Assembly: GCA_016710065.1 (NCBI GenBank)
Contig: JADJLP010000015.1
Span: 186,001 to 250,000, forward strand
From: Candidatus Ideonella esbjergensis
GTDB lineage: Bacteria > Pseudomonadota > Gammaproteobacteria > Burkholderiales > Burkholderiaceae_C
Direction: 5' to 3'
DNA length: 64,000 nt
Part shown: in pieces, positions 17,359-25,659 of the stretch
Layout of the letters: each line of letters opens with the position of its first letter
Position numbering within the stretch: position 1 is the stretch's first letter
Made by a program: the position numbers and the translations under genes
The notes under the pieces: generated by a model
Seen by the model: only the letters and a program-made list of their open reading frames with translations
What the model was told of the DNA's origin: nothing
The model's database searches: none

Positions 17359-17741
17359 GCAGCACCTGGACCCCCATTTGCCGCATAGAAGACATCCCCG
17401 TGCTGGGCTCGCGCCGCGTGGCCCGCGAGAAGGGCGCCGCCGTGGCCCTCTTCCGCACCGGCAGCGACAAGGTCTTTGCGCTGCTCGACCGCTGCCCGCA
17501 CAAGGGCGGCCCGCTGAGCCAGGGCATCGTCTTTGGCGAGAGCGTGGCCTGCCCGCTGCACAACTGGAACATCGCCCTGTGCGACGGCGTGGCCGCCGCG
17601 CCCGACGTGGGCTGTAGCCCCAAGTTTGCGGTGCAGGTGGTGGACGGCCAGATCTCGCTGCGCGCCGACGAGCTGGCCACGCTGGGCACCGACCTGCCTC
17701 TGCCGGTGGCCGGCCCGGCCAAGCGCGGCTGCGCGGCCTGA
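17355..17741 (+). CDS. nirD: Nitrite reductase small subunit
   Basis: Rieske-like NirD of 128 residues, partner of NirB. The [2Fe-2S]-type fold keeps RCPHKGGPLSQG and ACPLHNWNIAL, so both CxH-like and CxxH motifs are retained, as in assimilatory NirD. ATGA overlap with nirB implies coupled translation at matched levels. nasA follows after 12 bases. Confidence 0.95.
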   Translation: MSSTWTPICRIEDIPVLGSRRVAREKGAAVALFRTGSDKVFALLDRCPHKGGPLSQGIVFGESVACPLHNWNIALCDGVAAAPDVGCSPKFAVQVVDGQISLRADELATLGTDLPLPVAGPAKRGCAA

Positions 17742-17753
17742 AGCTGTTGCAGC

Positions 17754-20654
17754 ATGAACCGTCCTCTGTCGAGCGAGCGGGACGAGCGCCGGGCCGCCCC
17801 AAGCCGGCCCGCAGTCCCCTGGGGGGACCGGCCAAGGTACACCTTGGACGAGGGGCAGACACGAAGCACCTGCCCCTACTGCGGCGTGGGCTGCGGCGTG
17901 ATCATCGAAAGCAATGGCGCGCAGATCACCGGCGTGCGTGGCGACCCCGACCACACCGCCAACTTCGGGCGCCTGTGCACCAAGGGCTCCACGCTGCACC
18001 TTACCGCCAGCGAAGGCGTCACCCGCCAGACCCGCTTGCTGCAACCCCTGCAGCGTTTGCAACGCGGCGCCGCGCCGCAACCCATCGCCTGGGACACAGC
18101 GCTGGACCTGGCAGCCAGCAAGCTCGCCGCCATCCACCAGGCCCACGGCCCCGACGCCATTGGCGTCTACATCTCGGGTCAGCTGCTCACGGAAGACTAT
18201 TACGTCTTCAACAAGCTGGTGAAGGGCCTGCTGGGCAGCAACCACATCGACAGCAACTCGCGTTTGTGCATGAGCAGCGCGGTGGCCGGCTACAAGGCCA
18301 CGCTGGGGGCCGACGCCCCGCCCTGCAGCTATGAAGACCTGGCCCATGCGCACACGGTGTTCATCACCGGCAGCAACATGGCCTGGGCCCACCCGGTGCT
18401 GTTCCGCCGGCTGGAAGACGCCAGGCGCGCCAACCCCGCGCAGAAGTGGATCGTGGCCGACCCGCGCCGCACCGAGACCGCCGAACAGGCCGACCTGCAT
18501 CTGCAACTGCTGCCCGGCAGCGACGTGGCCCTGTGCCACGGCCTGCTGCATTTGATGTTGTGGGAAGGGCTGACCCAACCTGAGTACATCGCCGCCCACA
18601 CCACCGGCTTCGAGGCGTTGAAGGCCCGCGTGCGCGAGTTCACGCCCAAGGAAACCGCGCGCCTCACCGGCCTGAAGGAAGACGACCTGGCCACCGCCGC
18701 GCGCTGGTTTGGCGCCAGCCCCGCCACGCTCAGCCTGTACTGCCAGGGCCTTAACCAGAGCAGCAGCGGCACGGCCAAGAACGCCGCCCTCATCAACCTG
18801 CACCTGGCCACCGGCCAGATCGGCAAGCCCGGCGCCGGCCCCTTCAGCCTCACCGGCCAACCCAATGCCATGGGCGGGCGCGAGGTGGGCGGCATGGCCA
18901 ATTTGCTCAGTGGCCACCGCGACCTGGTCAACCCTGCGCACCGCGCCGAGGTGGCCGCGCTGTGGGGCGTGCCCAGCGTGCCCGAGAAAGCGGGCCTCAC
19001 GGCTGTGGAGATGTTCGAGGCTGCGGCCGACGGCCAGATGAAGGCGCTGTGGATAGCCTGCACCAACCCCGCGCAATCACTGCCCGACCAGGCCACGGTG
19101 CGCCGCGCGCTGCAGCGCGCCGAGTTCGTGATCGTGCAAGAGGCCTTTGCCACAACCATCACCACCGGATACGCCGATCTGTTGCTGCCCGCCACCACCT
19201 GGGGCGAGAAGGACGGCACCGTGACCAACAGCGAGCGCCGCATCAGCCGCGTGCGCCCGGCCGTGCCGGAGGCCGGCGAGGCCAGGCACGACTGGGCCAT
19301 TGCCGCCGATGTGGCACGGCGTGTGGCCCAGCGCATCGCGCCCGAACGCGAAGCGCTGTTCACCTACCCCACCCCCGAATCGGTCTGGCTGGAGCACCGC
19401 GCCTCCACCCGTGGCCGCGATCTGGACATCACCGGGATGAGCTACGCCATGCTGGAAACACAAGGCCCGCAGCAATGGCCGCTGCGCGAGGGTGAGCGCG
19501 AAGGCCGCGCCCGGCTGTATGCCGACGGGCGCTTTGCCACGCCCGACGGCCGCGCCCGCTTCGCCGATGTGGCCCCCGCCGCGCTGGCCGAGCCGCGCGA
19601 CGCGCGCTGGCCCTTCAGCCTCATCACCGGCCGGCTGCGCGACCAGTGGCATGGCATGAGCCGCACCGGCACGCTGGGCCGCCTCTACGGCCACGACGGC
19701 GAGCCGGTGGTGGAGGTGCACCCGCAAGACCTGGCCCGGCTGCGCGTGGCCGAGAGTGAGCTGCTGCGCGTGAGCTCGCGGCGCGGCAGCGTGCTGCTGC
19801 CCGCACGCGCCAGCACCGCCGTGGCACCCACGCAGGTCTTCATCGCCATGCACTGGGGCGAAGAGGTGCTGAGCGGCCACGACGCCCAGGGTCTCGCATC
19901 CGCCGGCGTGAACGCGTTGACCAGCCCGGCGCTGTGCCCGCAATCGAAACAGCCCGAGCTCAAGCACGCCGCCGTGAAGCTGGAGAAGGTAGAGCTGCCC
20001 TGGCGCCTGACCGCCATGGCCTGGCTGCCGGCCGACCAGGCCTTGGCGCTGCGCGAGCAGATCAAGCCCGCGCTGGCCGCCTTCGACACCGCCAGCCTGC
20101 TGCCCTTTGGCCGCGAGCCCGACCTGAACCACGACCCGCAGGGCCGCGTGGGCCTGGTGCTGCGCGCCGCCGCCGCGCAGGCCCTGCCCGACGCAGTGCT
20201 GGCCCCGCTGCGCAGCGCGCTGGGCCTGAGCCAGAACGGCGTGCTGGCCTACCAGGACACCAAGCGTGGCCAGCAACGCGCACTGCGCGTGGCCCGCGAC
20301 AGCTCTGGCGCCGAGCGCCTCACCGCCTTCTGGGTGGCCGGCGACGCCTCCGGTGAAGCCTGGCTGCGCGCGCTGCTGGAAGCCGACCAGACCCTGCCCG
20401 CCCCAGGCCGCCAGCTGCTGGCCCCCGGCGCGCTGGCCAGCAAGTCCGCCGCGCAGCGCAGCGCCCAGGTGTGCACCTGCTTCAATGTGAGCGAAGAGGC
20501 CATCCGCACCGAGCTGCAAGCCTGCCCCGGCAGCGCGGGCGAGCGCATGGCGCATCTGCAGGCCACGCTGAAGTGCGGTACCAATTGCGGGTCTTGCTTG
20601 CCGGCTTTGAGGAATCTGGCGAAGACCGTGGCGGCAGCGCCTGCGTTCGATTGA
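17754..20654 (+). CDS. nasA: Assimilatory nitrate reductase catalytic subunit
   Basis: Molybdopterin (bis-MGD) nitrate reductase, 966 residues as called, reducing nitrate to nitrite in the cytoplasm. An N-terminal [4Fe-4S] site is formed by Cys40, 43, 47 and 75 (STCPYCGVGC...GRLCTKG). Molybdopterin oxidoreductase blocks follow (NSRLCMSSAVAGYKATLGAD, WIVADPRRTETAEQADLHL), then a dinucleotide-binding domain and a C-terminal BFD-like [2Fe-2S] domain (VCTCFNVSEE...KCGTNCGSCLP), as in NasA of the NasA/NirBD type. Residues about 8-28 are encoded by a GC-rich repeat; a TTG at 17844 preceded by AAGG may be the true start. Confidence 0.95.
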   Translation: MNRPLSSERDERRAAPSRPAVPWGDRPRYTLDEGQTRSTCPYCGVGCGVIIESNGAQITGVRGDPDHTANFGRLCTKGSTLHLTASEGVTRQTRLLQPLQRLQRGAAPQPIAWDTALDLAASKLAAIHQAHGPDAIGVYISGQLLTEDYYVFNKLVKGLLGSNHIDSNSRLCMSSAVAGYKATLGADAPPCSYEDLAHAHTVFITGSNMAWAHPVLFRRLEDARRANPAQKWIVADPRRTETAEQADLHLQLLPGSDVALCHGLLHLMLWEGLTQPEYIAAHTTGFEALKARVREFTPKETARLTGLKEDDLATAARWFGASPATLSLYCQGLNQSSSGTAKNAALINLHLATGQIGKPGAGPFSLTGQPNAMGGREVGGMANLLSGHRDLVNPAHRAEVAALWGVPSVPEKAGLTAVEMFEAAADGQMKALWIACTNPAQSLPDQATVRRALQRAEFVIVQEAFATTITTGYADLLLPATTWGEKDGTVTNSERRISRVRPAVPEAGEARHDWAIAADVARRVAQRIAPEREALFTYPTPESVWLEHRASTRGRDLDITGMSYAMLETQGPQQWPLREGEREGRARLYADGRFATPDGRARFADVAPAALAEPRDARWPFSLITGRLRDQWHGMSRTGTLGRLYGHDGEPVVEVHPQDLARLRVAESELLRVSSRRGSVLLPARASTAVAPTQVFIAMHWGEEVLSGHDAQGLASAGVNALTSPALCPQSKQPELKHAAVKLEKVELPWRLTAMAWLPADQALALREQIKPALAAFDTASLLPFGREPDLNHDPQGRVGLVLRAAAAQALPDAVLAPLRSALGLSQNGVLAYQDTKRGQQRALRVARDSSGAERLTAFWVAGDASGEAWLRALLEADQTLPAPGRQLLAPGALASKSAAQRSAQVCTCFNVSEEAIRTELQACPGSAGERMAHLQATLKCGTNCGSCLPALRNLAKTVAAAPAFD
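17785..17832. repeat. GC-rich dispersed repeat at the nasA 5' end
   Basis: Contains CGCCGGGCCGCCCCAAG followed some twenty bases later by a CCCCTGGGGGGA block. The same 17-base core and a following CCTCGGGGGGC block occur inside mnmA near 54247. The pairing CCCC/GGGG gives a strong hairpin. It either encodes part of the NasA N-terminus or lies in the nirD-nasA intergenic leader. Confidence 0.65.
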
Positions 20655-20844
20655 CAGCAAGGTTCACCGCTTGGTCTGCTGCGGTGGCTGCGCTGCCGCA
20701 ATCTACCCTGAACGACATCCGTTGCCCTGAACTCGGCGCCCCGCAGCGGCCCATCGGACCTGCATCGTCGCGGACGGGCTGTTGCGCGGCACCAAACGCC
20801 CGCTGTGGCGCTACCCACGTCCAGGTGCAGGTTCGTGCCGTCGC

Positions 20845-21213
20845 TCAAGCCTTCACTTCGACCACCTGTTCGAAGCCGCCAAAGATCATGCGCTTGCCGT
20901 CGAAGGGCATCGGCGGGTTGCCGGGTGTGGACGGGTCCATGCGCGGGTCTTCAATCATCTTCTTCATGGCGGCGTCGCGCGTGGCCTTGTCCGGCCATTC
21001 GACCCACGAGAAGGCTACCGTTTCCTCAGCAGTCGCCTGGACCGCGCGGCGAAAATCGGTGACTTTGCCGTCAGGGACGTCGTCGCCCCAGCCCTCTATC
21101 ACACGGATCGCTCCCAGCTCGATGAACAGGGAGTCGAAATGACGCGCGTGCTCGATGAACTTCCGCCTGTTGGCCGTGGGAACCGCAATCACGAAACCGT
21201 CTATGTAGGACAT
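20845..21213 (-). CDS. DUF1428 domain protein (YbaA-like)
   Basis: A 122-residue protein of the DUF1428 family, dimeric alpha/beta-barrel-like proteins of unknown function. Characteristic sequence includes YIDGFVIAVPTANRRKF at the start, GAIRVIEGWGDDVPDGKVTDF, VAFSWVEWPDKATRD and the closing MPFDGKRMIFGGFE. It is a single gene, convergent with nasA; the 190 bases between them show no clear terminator or other feature. Confidence 0.93.
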   Translation of the reverse strand: MSYIDGFVIAVPTANRRKFIEHARHFDSLFIELGAIRVIEGWGDDVPDGKVTDFRRAVQATAEETVAFSWVEWPDKATRDAAMKKMIEDPRMDPSTPGNPPMPFDGKRMIFGGFEQVVEVKA

Positions 21214-21417
21214 GCCTTGACTCCTGTTGGGTTGGCCAGTGGACGCCCCCGCCTGAGTGCGCCTCGTACTTTATCGACGAACGGAAAGAAGCTGATTCGA
21301 CAAGTGCTGCTCGGTGCGCGGGCGGGCGTCCTGTGGCCGTGATGGCAGGTTCGAGTACTTCCTGCCGACAAAGTCCGCAGCTGTCCGAACGCCGACCGGT
21401 GCACGCTACCGGTCAAC

Positions 21418-22488
21418 TCAAGGCACCAACGCCAGGAACAAGTACGCCGCAAAGATGACCAGGTGCACCGCCCCTTGCATCACATGCGTGCGCCCGCTGC
21501 CCAGGGTGATGGCGCTGACCAGAAAGGTCATCAGCAGCATGGCCTGGTCCTTGGCCTGCAGCCCCAGCAACAGGGGCAGCTGGAGGTAGATGGACGCGGC
21601 CACCACGGCGGGCACGGTCAGGCCGATGCTGGCCATGGCCGAGCCCAGCGCCAGATTCATGCTGGTCTGCAGGCGGTTCACGCGGGCCGCGCGCACGGCA
21701 GCCGTGGTTTCGGGCAGCAGCACCAGCAGCGCGATGACGATGCCCAGCACCGGCCTGGGGGCGCCCACGCTGGCCAGAAAGCCCTCAATGTCGGGCGAGA
21801 GGCGCTTGGCCAGGCCCACCACGGCCACCAGGGCAAGCACCATCAGCGCCAGGCTGGCCACGGCCTGCTTGGGGCTGGGTGGCTCGGCGTGCCGGGTTTG
21901 GTCAGACGGGCTGGCCGGCGGCAGAAAGTAGTCGCGGTGGCTCACCGTCTGCACAAACACGAATACCACCCACAAAGCCAGTGCGGCCAGGCCCACAAAC
22001 ACCAGCTGCGCCCCTGTGTAGGTGCCCTCGGCCGAGCTGGTGGTGTACACCGGCAGCACCAGGGTGAGGCCGCACAGGGCCACCAGGGCGCCCAGGGCTG
22101 GCGCCACGCCGTCCACGGTGAACGATTGCTCGCGGTGGTGGATGCCGCCCACCAGCACGCACAGGCCCACCACGCCGGTGCTGATGATCATCACCGTGGC
22201 AAACAGCGTGTCGCGCGGCAGTGTGCCCACCTGGGGGCCGCCGGCCAGCATCAGCGAGAGGATGAGCGCCACCTCGATCACCGTGATGGCCAGCGCCAGC
22301 ACCAGCGTGCCAAAGGGCTCGCCCACGCGGTGGGCCACCACCTCGGCGTGGTGCACGGCCGCGAACACGGCCAGCAACAGCACGGCCGCGCAGGCCAGGC
22401 TGACGAGCGGGCCGGCGGGCGCCAGGGCGCCCAGGCCCACGGTGGCGATGGCCACCAGGGGCAGAGCGGGGTGCGCGGCGATGGACAT
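21418..22488 (-). CDS. chaA: Calcium/sodium:proton antiporter, ChaA-like
   Basis: Cation/proton exchanger of the CaCA superfamily, 356 residues with about eleven hydrophobic helices. Two alpha-repeat regions are visible: the first around EPFGTLVLALAITVIEVALILSLML, the second around LPETTAAVRAARVNRLQTSMNLALGSAMASIGLTVPAV. It probably exports Ca2+, Na+ or K+ in exchange for protons at the inner membrane. The ATG at 22488 gives a start directly before the first helix. It is downstream of the oxygenase genes on the same strand, with about 80 bases between, and probably unrelated to them. Confidence 0.9.
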   Translation of the reverse strand: MSIAAHPALPLVAIATVGLGALAPAGPLVSLACAAVLLLAVFAAVHHAEVVAHRVGEPFGTLVLALAITVIEVALILSLMLAGGPQVGTLPRDTLFATVMIISTGVVGLCVLVGGIHHREQSFTVDGVAPALGALVALCGLTLVLPVYTTSSAEGTYTGAQLVFVGLAALALWVVFVFVQTVSHRDYFLPPASPSDQTRHAEPPSPKQAVASLALMVLALVAVVGLAKRLSPDIEGFLASVGAPRPVLGIVIALLVLLPETTAAVRAARVNRLQTSMNLALGSAMASIGLTVPAVVAASIYLQLPLLLGLQAKDQAMLLMTFLVSAITLGSGRTHVMQGAVHLVIFAAYLFLALVP

Positions 22489-22568
22489 CGGCCCATTGTG
22501 GGCGGGCCAGCATGGCCGCATGGGCCCTGGTGGCATGCCACCCGCGCGCCGCCCCCAGGGCAGTGCCG

Positions 22569-22895
22569 TCAGCCCAGGGCCACGAACACCCGGCCCCCTT
22601 CGATGCGCACGGGCCAGGTCTTGAGCGGCTCATAGGCCGGGGCGCACATGGGTGTGCCGTCGCGCAAATCGAACCGGCCCTGGTGCATGGGGCATTCCAC
22701 CTCGTGGCCTTCCACAAAGCCGTCGCAGAGGTTGGCCTCGCCGTGGGTGCACATGGGGGCGGTGGCAAACACCTCGTCGCCCACGCGGAACAGCGCCAGC
22801 ACACGGCCGTCGGCCTGCACTTCCATGCCGGCGCCGTCCCACAGGTCGGCCAGCGCGGCCACGTCGGACCAGTTGTTCGGGGAGGTGTCGTTCAT
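22569..22895 (-). CDS. Rieske [2Fe-2S] ferredoxin of an aromatic oxygenase
   Basis: Electron-transfer ferredoxin, 108 residues, with the complete Rieske cluster: Cys49-x-His51 (CTH) and Cys68-x-x-His71 (CPMH), 16 residues apart. It supplies electrons to the oxygenase encoded just upstream; its ATG overlaps the beta-subunit stop by four bases. Length and order (alpha, beta, ferredoxin) match the AndAc-AndAd-AndAb type. No ferredoxin reductase follows; the next gene is ChaA. Confidence 0.92.
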   Translation of the reverse strand: MNDTSPNNWSDVAALADLWDGAGMEVQADGRVLALFRVGDEVFATAPMCTHGEANLCDGFVEGHEVECPMHQGRFDLRDGTPMCAPAYEPLKTWPVRIEGGRVFVALG

Positions 22896-23362
22896 ACCGG
22901 GTAGATGAGTGAGTTGGGGATCATTTCGCTGTCGTAGATGCACAGCCGCTCGGCGAACTTCAGGCCCTCGGGTGTGCGCACGATGCGGTCCACATAGCGA
23001 CCCACGTTGAACACGCTGCTCAGGCCCGAGAGCTTGGTGCGAAAAACCGCGTAGTTGGCCTCGCAGCGCAGCACGCCACCCGCCTCGCCCAGCAGCCGCG
23101 GAAGGCCCACCACATGGCGTTGGTAGTAGGGGTCGTGGAACAGCGTTTCACGGATGGCGTAAACGCGGTCCTTGAGCATGGCCTGGCTGTCGAAGGCCAG
23201 CGTGGCCAGCGGCAGGCCGCGCTCAAAATTCTCGCGCGGGATGATCTTGTAGACGCAGTCCTCGGCAAACAGGGCCACCCAGGCGTCCCAGTCGCTGTTG
23301 TCCACGGCGGCGGCGTAGGCAGCGTGCAGCTGCGACAGATCGAACAGGTCCTGCGCGCTCAT
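22892..23362 (-). CDS. Aromatic-ring-hydroxylating dioxygenase beta subunit
   Basis: Small oxygenase subunit of 156 residues with the SnoaL/NTF2-like cone fold. Visible family motifs are LHAAYAAAVDNSDWDAWVALFAEDCVYKI near the start, FHDPYYQRHVVG in the middle and FAERLCIYDSEMIPNSLIYPV at the end. It has a structural role in the alpha3-beta3 hexamer. ATGA overlaps on both sides couple it to the alpha subunit and the ferredoxin. Confidence 0.93.
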   Translation of the reverse strand: MSAQDLFDLSQLHAAYAAAVDNSDWDAWVALFAEDCVYKIIPRENFERGLPLATLAFDSQAMLKDRVYAIRETLFHDPYYQRHVVGLPRLLGEAGGVLRCEANYAVFRTKLSGLSSVFNVGRYVDRIVRTPEGLKFAERLCIYDSEMIPNSLIYPV

Positions 23363-24612
23363 TGCGGGGCCTCCATCACGTCGCGCCAGTAGCGGTACAT
23401 GCCGCGGATCAGCGTCTCGGTGACCATGTGGTCGGTCTCGCCCACCCCGTGGCCGCCCAGCTCGGCCACGGCCCGGTGGCCCGGCTTGCTCTCGAAGGCC
23501 TCCTGCGAGAACTCTATGACCTCGCCGTCGTCGGCCGAAACAAAGCCGGCCGGGCCGAACAAATTGGCCTGGCGCAGGCGGCGTTCCGTCATCTCTTCGT
23601 TGTCGTCCTCGAAGCCGAAGTGCGTCCACTCGAAGTTGAAGGCGCCGTGGCCGTCGGGCACGATCTGCCGGGTGGAGACGCTGTTCACCTGCTGCTGCAG
23701 GATGACGCTGGGGAAGATGGTGGTCATCACCGCCGTGGGGCCTCCCCACCAGGGCTCGGGCACGATGTCGAGAAAGCGCGCGTCGTGCAGCTGCATGCTC
23801 TCCTTGAAGCTCGACACATTGGTCACCTGCTCGGCTTTGCCGCCCTGGCCACGCGTGGAGATCATGGCGGCGTGGCGGTGATGGGCGTCCATCTTCAGCG
23901 CCGATTCGTTGTCGGCGCGCCAGAGGCCGAAGGTGACGAACCAGGTGTGCAGCAGGCCGGGGTGATACGGGTCCTTGATGTTCTCCTGCATCAGCTTCCA
24001 GTTGCCGGGGATGCGCTGGCGGTTGTAGCCCAAGAGCTTGAGCTTGCGGCCGTTGAACAAGCGGTCGTAGTAGCCCAGGATGGTGGGGCCCAGGTAGTCC
24101 TCGAACGACTCCACATTCGCATCAAACGAGGCGAACACCGCGCCGCCGCGCGTGGCCACTTTCAGTTGGGTCAGGCCATGGTCGGCCGGATTGAAATCGG
24201 CTGGCATGCCGCCGTTCACCTTGCCGCCCTGGCGCACACCGCGCCGGAAGGGCACGCCCTGCAGATCGCCTTTGAGCGAGTAGTTCCACTGGTGGTAGGG
24301 GCAGACGAAATCCTTCTTGTTGCCGTGGCGTTCGCGGCAAAAGCGCATGCCGCGGTGGGCGCAGACGTTCTCCACCACGTGGATCTCGCCATCCGCGCTG
24401 CGGGTCATGATGACCGAGCGCTCGCCAATGCTGGTGCGCTTGTAGTCGCCCGCGTTCGGCACCTCGGCCTCCAGGCCCACGTAGCACCAATGGCCTTGGT
24501 AGAAGAAGCGCTGAAGTTCGCGCTGGTGCAGCTGCTCGTCGGTGTAGACGCCAAACGGGATGCGGTGGGTGCCGTCGGTTTCCCAGGTGGGCAGTGTGAG
24601 GGTGTCGGTCAT
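23359..24612 (-). CDS. Aromatic-ring-hydroxylating oxygenase alpha subunit (NagG/AndAc-like)
   Basis: Catalytic subunit of 417 residues. The Rieske centre is Cys84-x-His86 (CAHRG) with Cys104-x-x-His107 (CPYHQW). The mononuclear iron site is Asn211/Asp214-His217-His222 in ENIKDPYHPGLLHTW. Closest recognised relatives are salicylate 5-hydroxylase (NagG) and anthranilate dioxygenase (AndAc) large subunits; the divergent NahR-like regulator favours a salicylate-type substrate, but this is inference. It is first in a coupled three-gene operon and divergent from the regulator, with 100 bases between. Confidence 0.92.
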   Translation of the reverse strand: MTDTLTLPTWETDGTHRIPFGVYTDEQLHQRELQRFFYQGHWCYVGLEAEVPNAGDYKRTSIGERSVIMTRSADGEIHVVENVCAHRGMRFCRERHGNKKDFVCPYHQWNYSLKGDLQGVPFRRGVRQGGKVNGGMPADFNPADHGLTQLKVATRGGAVFASFDANVESFEDYLGPTILGYYDRLFNGRKLKLLGYNRQRIPGNWKLMQENIKDPYHPGLLHTWFVTFGLWRADNESALKMDAHHRHAAMISTRGQGGKAEQVTNVSSFKESMQLHDARFLDIVPEPWWGGPTAVMTTIFPSVILQQQVNSVSTRQIVPDGHGAFNFEWTHFGFEDDNEEMTERRLRQANLFGPAGFVSADDGEVIEFSQEAFESKPGHRAVAELGGHGVGETDHMVTETLIRGMYRYWRDVMEAPQ

Positions 24613-24692
24613 GGGCGAGGTGCTCAGCGGTTGAGGTGCCGATCATGATCTTGCTCAAGCCATCAGCCAATAGAATCTGGCCTATACAGCAC

Positions 24693-24707
24693 ATCACCAG
24701 TATCAAT
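24693..24707 (-). promoter_or_regulatory. Candidate NahR-type operator upstream of the oxygenase
   Basis: On the minus strand the site reads ATTGATACTGGTGAT. It matches the NahR consensus ATTCACGCT-N2-TGAT at 10 of 13 defined positions. It lies about 81 bases before the alpha-subunit start and just before the regulator start, where a LysR-type activator that also represses its own gene would bind. Confidence 0.5.
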
Positions 24708-24712
24708 ACAGC

Positions 24713-25630
24713 ATGAAGTCGATTCAACTGCACCAGATCGACCTGAACCTGCTGGTGGTGTTCCAGCAGCTGATGCAGCAGCGCCAGGTGTCGCGCACCG
24801 CCGCGCTGATGGGCGTCTCGCAGCCAGCCATCAGCAATGCGCTGGCGCGGCTTCGCACCCTGCTGGACGACCCGCTGTTCGTGCGCACGCCCGCCGGCAT
24901 GCAGCCCACGCCGCGCGCAGCGGCCTTGGCAGAGCCGGTGGCTCAGGCGCTGGCGCAGTTGCAGGGCGCCCTGAACCAGGGCGAGGCGTTCGACCCGGCG
25001 CGCAGCGAGCGGCAGTTCCAGATCTGCATGACCGACATCGGCGAGATCTACTTCCTGCCCTGGCTGGTGGCCACGCTGGCGCAGCGCGCGCCGGGCATCA
25101 CGCTCAGCACGCTGCGCAACACGGCGGTGAACCTGCAGGAAGAAATGGTCAACGGCCATGTGGACCTGGCCATCGGCCTGTTGCCGCAGTTGAAGGGCGG
25201 CTACTTCAAACGCCAGCTGTTCACCCAGCGCTATGTCTGCCTGATGCGCCAGGGTCATCCGCTGGCCACGCGCCGCACGCTCACCGAAGCCGCCTACGCC
25301 GCCGCCGAGCACGTGCTGGTGGTGGCGCAAGGCACCGGCCACGGCCAGGTGGACGAGCTGCTGGCCAAGCGCGGCCTGCGCCGGCGCGTGCGTCTCACGG
25401 TGCCGCACTTCGTGGCCATGGGCCATCTGCTCAGCCAGACCGATCTGCTGGCCACCGTGCCCGAGCGCCTGGCACAGGCCCTGCTTGACCCGTTTGGCCT
25501 GGTCGCAAAACCAACACCGGTGACCCTGCCCGAGGCCAGCATCAGCGTGTTCTGGCACGCCCGCCAGAACAAAGACCCCGCCAACCGCTGGTTGCGTGGG
25601 CTGGCGTTTGAGCGCTTTGGCGCGAGCTGA
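24713..25630 (+). CDS. LysR-family regulator, NahR/NagR-like
   Basis: Activator of 305 residues. The N-terminal winged helix (LHQIDLNLLVVFQQLMQQRQVSRTAALMGVSQPAISNALARLR) and the effector domain (FDPARSERQFQICMTDIGEIYFLPWL, VDLAIGLLP, LVVAQGTGHGQVDE, VPHFVAMGHLLSQTDLLATVPERLA) resemble NahR throughout, including the VPHF block and the terminal FWHA segment. NahR proteins respond to salicylate. It is divergent from the Rieske oxygenase genes and probably controls them. Confidence 0.93.
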   Translation: MKSIQLHQIDLNLLVVFQQLMQQRQVSRTAALMGVSQPAISNALARLRTLLDDPLFVRTPAGMQPTPRAAALAEPVAQALAQLQGALNQGEAFDPARSERQFQICMTDIGEIYFLPWLVATLAQRAPGITLSTLRNTAVNLQEEMVNGHVDLAIGLLPQLKGGYFKRQLFTQRYVCLMRQGHPLATRRTLTEAAYAAAEHVLVVAQGTGHGQVDELLAKRGLRRRVRLTVPHFVAMGHLLSQTDLLATVPERLAQALLDPFGLVAKPTPVTLPEASISVFWHARQNKDPANRWLRGLAFERFGAS

Positions 25631-25659
25631 CAATTCCTGCCAAACCCAAACCACATCCC

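Noticed and set aside
17118..19076. A 652-codon frame opposite nirB, nirD and nasA
   Set aside because: Crosses three confirmed genes and gene boundaries; no recognisable protein features.
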